Positions 6,291-11,674 of a DNA stretch of 11,674 nucleotides are shown here, piece by piece. Location: assembly GCA_002509495.1 (NCBI GenBank), contig DAEV01000052.1, forward strand, positions 4,910-16,583, given 5' to 3'. Under the pieces are notes generated by a model, which was not told the DNA's origin, ran no database searches, and saw only the letters and a program-made list of their open reading frames with translations. The translations under genes and the position numbers were made by a program. This stretch comes from Methanolinea sp. UBA473 (GTDB lineage: Archaea; Halobacteriota; Methanomicrobia; Methanomicrobiales; Methanospirillaceae). Every line of letters begins with the position of its first letter. Within the stretch, counting starts at the first letter, position 1.

Positions 6291-6890
6291 TCAGAATACG
6301 ACATCCTCTTTCGGGAACCGGATCTTGGGCATCGGTTGGTCGGCAGGATAGCCTAACGGGCAGAGCATGACCGGGACGAGGGGCGCAGGTATCCTGAGGA
6401 TCCGTGTAAATTCGGCAGGATCGAACCCGCCCATCGGGCAGGAATCAAACCCGAGGGACTTTGCCCCGTTTAATGCATTGCCGAGGGCGAGATAGGTCTG
6501 GGCCATGGACCATGCGAATTTTTGTTCGGGGGACATCGGTCCGGTGAACTGCTTTGCCATGCCCACGATCATTTCCTGCATCTCCTTCGGCACGTGGTTC
6601 TTTGTCAGGAGGGCATCCAGTCGTTGGATCAGGCTGTCGTAATCAGGATCGGCACAGAATACGAGGAGATGGGAACATGTGGTGATCTGCTCCTGGTCGT
6701 AGGCGGCCGGTTTCAGCTGCTCTTTGACTTTCCTGTCCGTGACTACCTTGATCTTCCAGGGCTGGAGGTTGAGTGCCGAGGGAGCATACCGGACCAGTTC
6801 GAGTAGATCATCGACAAGGTCCTCCGGGACCCTTCTCCCGTCGAACTTCTTCGTTGCATACCGCTTCATTACAATATCCGAAAACTGCAT
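6291..6890 (-). CDS. nitroreductase-family FMN oxidoreductase (199 aa)
   Basis: It belongs to the NfsB/YdgI-like nitroreductase family, cytoplasmic flavoproteins that use NAD(P)H to reduce nitro compounds, quinones or flavins. FMN contacts are visible: KRYATKKFD (residues 9-17), RYAPSALNLQPWK (34-46), PMGGFDP (152-158) and PLGYPADQPMPKIRFP (178-193). Length fits the family. A GTG at 6902 would add four residues, but ATG 6890 is preferred: GGTGA lies eight bases before it, and the resulting N-terminus (MQFSDIVMKRYATKKF) matches the family. In methanogens the physiological substrate is usually unknown. The gene faces the 152-residue gene tail to tail and appears monocistronic. A TATA-like TTTATAC (minus strand, near 6910-6916) lies close upstream. 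Confidence 0.92.
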   Translation of the reverse strand: MQFSDIVMKRYATKKFDGRRVPEDLVDDLLELVRYAPSALNLQPWKIKVVTDRKVKEQLKPAAYDQEQITTCSHLLVFCADPDYDSLIQRLDALLTKNHVPKEMQEMIVGMAKQFTGPMSPEQKFAWSMAQTYLALGNALNGAKSLGFDSCPMGGFDPAEFTRILRIPAPLVPVMLCPLGYPADQPMPKIRFPKEDVVF

Positions 6891-6951
6891 AAGGGAATTC
6901 ACCCACCTAGTATAAACCCGGTCGCGGGATATTATGCTTGCCTTGGGGGGG

Positions 6952-7003
6952 GACCTCGTTTAAAGATCGAGGTCTTAAAGACTCGCGGCAGGTAAATCCT
7001 GCC
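6952..7003. repeat. two adjacent perfect hairpins between minus-strand genes
   Basis: GACCTCG (6952-6958) pairs with CGAGGTC (6968-6974), a 7-bp stem with a nine-base loop. GGCAGG (6987-6992) pairs with CCTGCC (6998-7003), a 6-bp stem with loop TAAAT. They lie 3' of the repeat-protein gene and upstream of the nitroreductase promoter. No T-run follows on the minus strand, so a simple terminator is unlikely. Confidence 0.45.
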
Positions 7004-7102
7004 TGTCGCCAGGGTCTACTAGGGGGAAATGAACGCTTGAGGGGATTTATGCCAATCGAAAAGATAGAGCCAGGGATGGTAGTTCCTGGGGAAAAGTGAG
7101 AA

Positions 7103-8531
7103 TTATATCTCCACCCACATCAGGGGTTTGTCGCCCGTCGTCCCGAACCGCGGCCTCCTGTCCACGGAGCCGTCCATATTGAAATCCATGATCCACTCGC
7201 CGTTGCGGAAGGCCGACCGGTCCATGAGGGTATTTTCGTCGACCAGTCCTATCAGGGGAATGTCTGTGGGGAGTCCGTAGAAATCTCTTGAATCCACGCT
7301 CCCGTCCATCCCGAGGTCGAAGATCCACTCGCCGTTCCGGAAGACTGCCCGATCGGGGATGCCGTCGCGGTTGCAATCCCCGGCAAAGGGGATATCTCCC
7401 GCCATCCCGAAGTTGGAACGGGTGTTCCACGTCGCCGTCCAGGTCATAGTCGAAGATCCACTCGCCGTTCCGGAAGATTGCCCGATCGGTGATCCGGTCA
7501 TCGTCGAACTGCCCCGCCAGCGGGATATCTCCCGCCATCCCGAAGTTGGAACGGATATCCGCGTCACCATCCATGGAGTAATCAAAGATCCACTCTCCGT
7601 TCCGGAAGACCGCCCGGTCCATCACGCCATCGTAGTTGAAATCCCCGACGAGGGGTGTGTCGGTTGCCGACCCATAGTGGTCGCGATACCGGACTGTCGC
7701 AAGGTTATGCGTGAAGATCCAGTTATCGGATGCGGACGGCCGAAACACCGCGTTATGGCGAATGGCATCGGCATGTACAAAGATATCCGAAAACCCATTG
7801 GTATCCCCGGTCACCACATCCGAAGCATCTGACGAAAACGCTATGTATCGCCCGTCTGCGGAGATGGACGGAGCCTTAGAATTATTGGTGGTTTCAATTC
7901 CTCCCGTTGCAACGGACACTCTGGATGTCTCCCCTGTGATCCTGTCATGCACAAAGACATCCTGATCTCCGTTCGAATCTTCTGGCACCATATTAGTGGC
8001 ATAAGAGCAAAATGCTACATATCGCCCGTCTGCGGAGATGGATGGGACGGTTGAATATGAGTTCGCCTGAGCTCCTCCGGTGATCACCGATACCCGTGAG
8101 GTCTGCCCCAGGTTCCTGTCGTGCACGAAGACATCCCCCATATTATTGGTATCCCCTGTCACAAGGTCTGTGGCAGATGTATCAAATGCCACATACCGTC
8201 CGTCTCCGGAGATGGAGCAGGAACTCGAATTACCCCCGCTCGTCTGGGTTCCTCCGGTTTTCACGGACACCCGGGTTGTCATTCCGGTGATCCGGTTATG
8301 CACGAAGACATCCCCCACACTATTGGTATCCCCGGATACCAGGTTCGGGGCGATGGAAAAGAATGCTACGTATCGCCCGTCGGCAGAGATGGAGGGACTT
8401 CGTGAATTGCCGGTCGCCTGAGTGTCGTCGGAAGCAACAGACACTCGCGTCGTATAATCCCACGCGCTGACCTGTCCGAATAGCCCAAGAACAATTAGCG
8501 TTCCAAGTAGTAAAACAAAAGTTCTCGACAA
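7103..8531 (-). pseudogene. secreted beta-propeller plus FRNGEW-repeat protein, one-base frameshift
   Basis: After a signal peptide come four TolB/PD40-like propeller repeats of 58-59 residues, each with SISADGRYVAF, GDTN, DVFVHDR and RVSV segments. The C-terminal half has repeats of 44 residues with FRNGEWIFD and DxDG loops (DFNYDGVMDRAVFRNGEW), like calcium-binding FG-GAP/VCBS units. It is probably an extracellular or cell-surface protein. The frame breaks at about 7420: the upstream frame continues as Arg-rich nonsense to 7047, while the true repeats resume in another frame and end KPLMWVEI at 7103. Removing one base from the GGG at 7420-7422 restores 475 residues. The TTG at 8531 (start of an ideal signal peptide, GGGGAT upstream, TATA-like TTTATCATA near 8570) is preferred; ATG 8609 would add 26 atypical residues. 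Confidence 0.85.
7190..7608 (-). repeat. 132-bp DNA repeats in the FRNGEW region
   Basis: Near-identical copies of GATCCACTCGCCGTTCCGG (plus-strand view) begin at 7190, 7322, 7455 and 7587. The spacing is 132, 133 and 132 bases; 132 equals the 44-residue protein repeat. The one odd interval contains the frameshift. A second shared segment starting GATATCTCCCGCC occurs at 7391 and 7524, also 133 apart. Confidence 0.85.
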
Positions 8532-8716
8532 GTAATATCCCCTATCCTGATGTTTCGTCGGCGGTGGATTATGATAAATAATTCGAAACCGGATTCCGGC
8601 GGACTTCATGCCTCAAACTGCGACGAGAAAAAAATATTTCCCGCCGTGAAAATCCCCATAGAAAAGAATAAGATTGTATCGACTCACGACTAGCGTTCCA
8701 CCCTCTGGGTTCCCCC

Positions 8717-9298
8717 TCACTCTTTTTCGATCTCCCTCCGGATCTTCCGGATCAGGTCCCTGATCATCTGCCGGAACTCATCGCCGATCTCCTTCCACGT
8801 GGGAGGGCCGATCGGGGGTTCCGTTTCCACGGCGCCGGGGGAAGAATCTGCGGCAGGGACAGGTTCCGGCCCCTTCCACCGGATGTAGACGGTGAGGTAG
8901 CCTGCGATCAGCACCACGATCAGGGTGAGCGGCAGGAGGAACACCTGCACCACGTCCAGCGCACCGGAGATCCCGACGGCAAAGTAGGCATCGAAGAACT
9001 TGAGGAACGTGATGAGGAACGAGACCAGGAGGACGCCTCCGATCGCGTTGAAGATCGGGAACGGGAGGTTGAACGGGAAGTCGAAGACGGCAAAGATCTC
9101 GCCGATTATGAAGAGCACGGAGATGAAGACGAGGAGCGGGGCGTTCGCATAGAGGAGGCCGACAATGCCGTCGAAGAGCGGCCACCGGGTGTGTTCCGCG
9201 ATGAACCTGAGCAGTACGAGGACGACGAGGAAGACCAGGATCCCGCCAAGGCCTGAAATGAGGGCCTTGAGGGGTGTTTTACGGGCGCATGGGTTCAT
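8717..9298 (-). CDS. four-helix membrane protein with charged C-terminal tail (193 aa)
   Basis: The family is not recognised. Four hydrophobic segments are visible (about residues 12-32, 52-72, 84-104 and 114-138), with aromatic and Pro-rich turns between them (FDFPFNLPFPIF). A flexible Pro/Gly/acidic linker follows (about 142-166), then a strongly amphipathic charged helix (WKEIGDEFRQMIRDLIRKIR, ending REIEKE) that likely lies on the cytoplasmic membrane face or forms a coiled coil. The start ATG 9298 has no strong ribosome binding site. A TATA-like TTTATC at 9350-9355 (minus strand) would give a leader of about 28 bases. The gene diverges from the small secreted protein at 9549 and is probably monocistronic. 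Confidence 0.85.
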   Translation of the reverse strand: MNPCARKTPLKALISGLGGILVFLVVLVLLRFIAEHTRWPLFDGIVGLLYANAPLLVFISVLFIIGEIFAVFDFPFNLPFPIFNAIGGVLLVSFLITFLKFFDAYFAVGISGALDVVQVFLLPLTLIVVLIAGYLTVYIRWKGPEPVPAADSSPGAVETEPPIGPPTWKEIGDEFRQMIRDLIRKIRREIEKE

Positions 9299-9349
9299 GG
9301 AAAGGGGCTCTCTCGTGAAATGATGGAGGTATGTATGGTACGATGTGGT

Positions 9350-9355
9350 GATAAA
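9350..9355 (-). promoter_or_regulatory. TATA box of the four-helix membrane protein gene
   Basis: TTTATC on the minus strand, 52 bases before the ATG; the expected transcript start is near 9327. Confidence 0.35.
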
Positions 9356-9493
9356 GGGTGGGGGCTAACGCGACGGAAAGGTGGCCGGAATACCAAGCCT
9401 TGCAGATCTCGCATACCACGGAACCGGCCGCCTGACGTGCCCATCGCCCGGTCCGTCCTGCATCGAAGACGAACACGGTTTTTAAAAAGGCCC

Positions 9494-9506
9494 CAAAACT
9501 TATATG
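9494..9506 (+). promoter_or_regulatory. BRE/TATA promoter of the small secreted protein gene
   Basis: A CCAAAA purine-rich element followed by CTTATATG is a good archaeal promoter. The expected transcript start is near 9528, giving a leader of about 20 bases with GAGGTG (9538-9543) as ribosome binding site. Confidence 0.55.
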
Positions 9507-9548
9507 AATGGGAATGGTGAATGGGATGCTGTATCGCGAGGTGCAAAT

Positions 9549-9851
9549 ATGAGCGAACACACCCGATCTCACAAGCTCCTGGCAGCCCTGGGAGTGGTAC
9601 TGGTGGTACTCCTCGTCGCCACCCCCGTGGCAGCCCAAACCTTCCCCGGTTCGATCTTCACGAGAAGGATCAACACCGGAGTCCAGCAGTATATGAAAAA
9701 TTACGGCTATGGAGCCTCCAGTATCGAAGAGATGGGTTCATTCCTCCCTGTCATCAGGAGCTTGAACCTGACCCCCCGTCCCACTCCCTCGGATCACCCG
9801 ATCCCCATTCCGACCGACGCCTGGAAACTGACGCCCACCGATCTATGGTGA
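9549..9851 (+). CDS. small secreted protein (100 aa)
   Basis: A classical signal peptide covers residues 1-29: basic start MSEHTRSHK, a long Leu/Val core, and VAA before the likely cleavage site ahead of QTFPGS. The mature part is about 71 residues: a helical segment (RRINTGVQQYMKNYGYGASS) and a Pro/Thr-rich tail (TPRPTPSDHPIPIPTD). It has no cysteines and no recognised family. An upstream in-frame ATG at 9504 would put 15 extra residues before the signal peptide and would lie inside the TATA box. ATG 9549, with GAGGTG five bases before it, is therefore the likely start. It is divergent from the membrane protein gene; any link between them is unproven. Confidence 0.8.
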   Translation: MSEHTRSHKLLAALGVVLVVLLVATPVAAQTFPGSIFTRRINTGVQQYMKNYGYGASSIEEMGSFLPVIRSLNLTPRPTPSDHPIPIPTDAWKLTPTDLW

Positions 9852-9925
9852 GAGGCGATCGATCCGATCAGGCACAGAGACAAAAAAACACAAGGCGGTA
9901 GGAATCCAGCCGTTCCGCCCCTCCA

Positions 9926-9979
9926 CCCGTTGAATAGTTTATTTGCCGGATCCTTAATGTCCACCCCCCCGTTGAATAG
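9926..9979. repeat. 12-bp direct repeat CCCGTTGAATAG, two copies 42 bases apart
   Basis: Copies are at 9926-9937 and 9968-9979. Each is followed by an AT-rich stretch (TTTATTT or CATAAAT) and CCGG. The surrounding 9852-10031 spacer holds no ORF. On the minus strand each copy would look like a TATA element followed by CTATTCAACGGG. Confidence 0.4.
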
Positions 9980-10031
9980 CATAAATCCGGCTCCCTGAGA
10001 GTCTCCTCGCCGTTCCGGCCAATCCCCCGGC

Positions 10032-10265
10032 TTAAATCCCTTCAAACGTCCATTTCACCAGGGTATAGACCTGGGCGACAAGGATAAGCAGGCTTGCGGC
10101 GATGAAAAGGTATGCCCCCGGCCCATACCCGCACGTAAACGCCCTGCCGGACAGGATCGCAATCCTCGCACATTCGGAAGGATAGCCAATGAGAAGATAC
10201 CCTGCGATCCAGAGATTCACCCCCAATCCCAGGATGGCCAATGGCCCCCAGTGCCACCAGTTCAT
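10032..10265 (-). CDS. small membrane protein (77 aa)
   Basis: Two clear hydrophobic helices are present (about residues 8-27 and 50-70), separated by a polar loop with two cysteines (PSECARIAILSGRAFTCGYG). The N-terminus MNWWHWGP is rich in tryptophan and the C-terminus (VKWTFEGI) is short. No family is recognised. The ATG at 10265 has only a weak ribosome binding site (GAAAG). The tandem repeat array begins four bases upstream of the ATG, so the promoter must lie within or beyond the repeats, and the leader may be very short. No partner gene follows on the same strand within the spacer. Confidence 0.65.
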   Translation of the reverse strand: MNWWHWGPLAILGLGVNLWIAGYLLIGYPSECARIAILSGRAFTCGYGPGAYLFIAASLLILVAQVYTLVKWTFEGI

Positions 10266-10268
10266 CTT

Positions 10269-10380
10269 TCTACAATTACCCCCGGTCCGGGAAGATTCTA
10301 CAATTACTCCCGGTCCGGGAAGATACTACAATTACCCCCGGTCCGGGAAGATTCTACAATTACCCCCAGTCCGGGAAGAG
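10269..10380. repeat. 4 x 28-bp tandem repeat upstream of the small membrane protein
   Basis: Four head-to-tail units start at 10269, 10297, 10325 and 10353 with no spacer. Each unit runs TCTACAATTACCCCCGGTCC then GGGAAGAT, with single-base changes (C to T at 10308 in unit 2, T to A at 10325 in unit 3, and CCCAG for CCCGG plus a final G in unit 4). Each intact unit contains the palindrome CCCGG-T-CCGGG and the AT-rich TACAATTA. The unit length is not a multiple of three, so it is not a protein repeat. It probably binds a regulator. Confidence 0.9.
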
Positions 10381-10683
10381 CTTAGGTCTAATCGAATTTA
10401 AACACCATGGGTGGGGAAAAGGGGATGAGTTCGGGGGGAGATGGATGATTCTGCCGGAGACCTGGCAATCCCGAACGTTGGTCCCGGATGAGGGAACCTG
10501 TCTCTCGTCATGCAGTGCTGGCAATTTGCAAAGACCTCTCTATCCACGGTTCAATCCTTTCTCTTCCCACCCGGTTTCATCGCCGGAACAGGATGAATAT
10601 TCTTATATACAGTGTACATCGACCATTTCATGTTGAATCCATTCAAAGTGTCCGCAATTTGTATTTGATCAGAGGGGACGACC
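10381..10683. other. 303-base spacer and leader, no clear gene
   Basis: It contains a G-rich stretch (10409-10438) with four G-runs, and the TATA box at 10602-10610 of the next gene. An ORF that enters from the repeat array (10241-10636) has repeat-derived, low-quality composition and was not accepted. Confidence 0.6.
10602..10610 (+). promoter_or_regulatory. TATA box of the large secreted protein gene
   Basis: CTTATATAC, with an expected transcript start near 10634 and a leader of about 50 bases ending in AGAGGGG before ATG 10684. Confidence 0.55.
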
Positions 10684-11588
10684 ATGAAAAAGGTAGTATT
10701 ACTATGTATTTTGCTCGCAGTTGCGATGATCGGGTTTGTCGCGGCCGACACCGGTGTGCCCGAGACGATTGAGACCCAGGGGTTCCTCACGCCACTTCGG
10801 TGACCGCCCTCGGCACCACTACGGAGAACGATGCGATGGTCTGGCTGGAGACCAACGATGCGGTGGACGACCAGTATGGCGGGTTGGACAACCAGCCTCC
10901 GCTCTACTACTATGGCGTGGAGCGGTACACGAGCTCTTATTCCGAGGACACGATCGCCGACCAGGGGCTCACCACCTATGAAAAGAGCATGGTAGTCGAC
11001 ACCGCAAAAAAGGAGTCCAACCAATTCAATGTCGAGGCCCAGAAGATCGTATCCTTCATTGCGGAGGACACGGGGCGAATGACCTCGGAAGAGGACATTC
11101 TCCTTGACGGTGCAGGGACCGAAACCCTCGACGAATGGATCCTCCTCTGTCCGTTCGGCTCGGATGGTTTCTCGTGGAACCCGGCATTCTGCAATGTGGT
11201 GCGGATGGGAAGCGAGGTCGACCTCACCGAGGGGGCACTGGCCACCGATACGGAGGAACGCCACGTGATGCCCACGAACACCCCTAACTCAGACTGGCCG
11301 GATCCGATCTCCGACGCAGGGGTGGAGGCCCACTACGATATCGTACTTTCCGGAGTGACACCGGGCTCGTTTGCCGTGGGCTCTGCGGCGGCCTCCATCG
11401 ACGTCCACATCCAGGAAGGAAGGCTTGGGACCCCGGTAATTGTGGATAACTGGCCGTTCCCCACAAAATCGGGAGATCTCTCGTATTCCGAGGCCACCAC
11501 CGCGTCCGGGGCGATGGCGCTCTTCCAGAAATCGATATCGTACGAGTCGAAGATTACCTCCCCCGGATTTTCCTACCTGGTCTCCTAG
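10684..11588 (+). pseudogene. secreted surface protein (about 301 aa), one-base frameshift after the signal peptide
   Basis: The first frame encodes a good signal peptide (MKKVVLLCILLAVAMIGFVA, cleavage near residue 21) and then stops at TGA 10801 after 39 residues. The long remaining part is open in another frame, which has a stop at 10770-10772, so the break lies between 10773 and 10803. Adding one base beside G10791 joins them as TQGFLTATSVTALGTTTEN and gives 301 residues. The mature protein is acidic and beta-rich, with recognisable segments GLTTYEKSMVVDT, ESNQFNVEAQKIVSF, a Cys pair (CPF and AFCNVV) and ASIDVHIQEGRLG near the C-terminus. This resembles extracellular proteins seen in Methanomicrobiales, of unknown function. 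Read alone, the long ORF (GTG 10800) would lack any export signal. AGAGGGG lies before the ATG. Confidence 0.8.
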
Positions 11589-11597
11589 TTCCGATCC

Positions 11598-11604
11598 TTT
11601 TTTT
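11598..11604 (+). terminator. T-run terminator after the secreted protein
   Basis: Seven Ts begin nine bases after the stop codon, a usual archaeal termination signal. Confidence 0.5.
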
Positions 11605-11619
11605 GCGGTAAAACACGGA

Positions 11620-11640
11620 CCGGATGGGGGTTCCATCCGG
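11620..11640. repeat. 8-bp hairpin CCGGATGG/CCATCCGG
   Basis: A perfect 8-bp stem (11620-11627 with 11633-11640) with loop GGGTT, following the T-run. It may support termination or protect the 3' end. Confidence 0.5.
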
Positions 11641-11653
11641 GCTCATTTTATAT

Positions 11654-11674
11654 GAAAATGGCTTCGCCATTTTC
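11654..11674. repeat. 9-bp inverted repeat at the window edge
   Basis: GAAAATGGC (11654-11662) pairs perfectly with GCCATTTTC (11666-11674) around TTC. The preceding ATAT suggests the palindrome may extend past the window. It could be a dispersed palindromic repeat or a terminator. Confidence 0.5.

Noticed and set aside
10269..10380. CRISPR array
   Set aside because: The 28-bp unit length resembles a CRISPR repeat, but the units abut without spacers and no cas gene is near.
10241..10636. ORF of 131 residues through the tandem repeats
   Set aside because: The repeat length is not a multiple of three, so the translated units differ in each copy. Composition is poor and there is no ribosome binding site.
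10551..11264. ORF of 237 residues on the minus strand
   Set aside because: It is antisense to the secreted protein, whose frame has a fitting signal peptide and promoter.

Overview
The window looks like chromosomal DNA of a methanogenic archaeon, most likely of the Methanomicrobiales (Methanoregula, Methanosphaerula, Methanolinea type). That placement is an inference. It rests on archaeal TATA boxes about 25 bases before expected transcript starts, GGTGA-type ribosome binding sites, a PAS histidine kinase with the TRHDI-NQ phosphoacceptor box common in methanogens, small secreted proteins and a lipoprotein, and a moderately GC-rich genome. No rRNA, tRNA, insertion sequence, integrase or CRISPR array was seen.

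Layout. On the minus strand, 1-3023 holds a possible operon read right to left: a GNAT acetyltransferase (frameshifted), an acidic 60-residue protein, a doubtful Cys-containing mini-gene, and a membrane sensor histidine kinase that runs off the left edge. A lipoprotein gene diverges from it at 3205. A structured spacer (3649-4007), possibly with an ncRNA or long leader, precedes a 69-residue Met-rich protein. Next come a TPR membrane protein and, 31 bases later, an AroK-type P-loop kinase, then an unrecognised 152-residue protein. A nitroreductase (6291-6890) and a large secreted repeat protein (7103-8531, frameshifted) are on the minus strand. After these are a four-helix membrane protein (minus), a divergent 100-residue secreted protein, a 77-residue membrane protein (minus) whose upstream region is a 4 x 28-bp tandem repeat, and a secreted protein of about 301 residues (frameshifted) at the right edge.

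Main points. Three genes carry a single-base frameshift with intact coding sequence on both sides. Two of these are best explained by one extra base in a GGG/CCC run. For the large repeat protein, the spacing of its own DNA repeats (132, 133, 132) shows the extra base independently. This points to sequencing error or very recent decay, so these proteins should be read as full length. The AroK-type kinase keeps its ATP site but differs at the shikimate-contact positions (FK for FR, GGS for GGG), so its substrate is uncertain. Several inverted repeats lie in promoters or leaders. No complete new multi-gene system can be demonstrated. The kinase, the Met-rich protein with its long leader, and the 28-bp array are the best leads.
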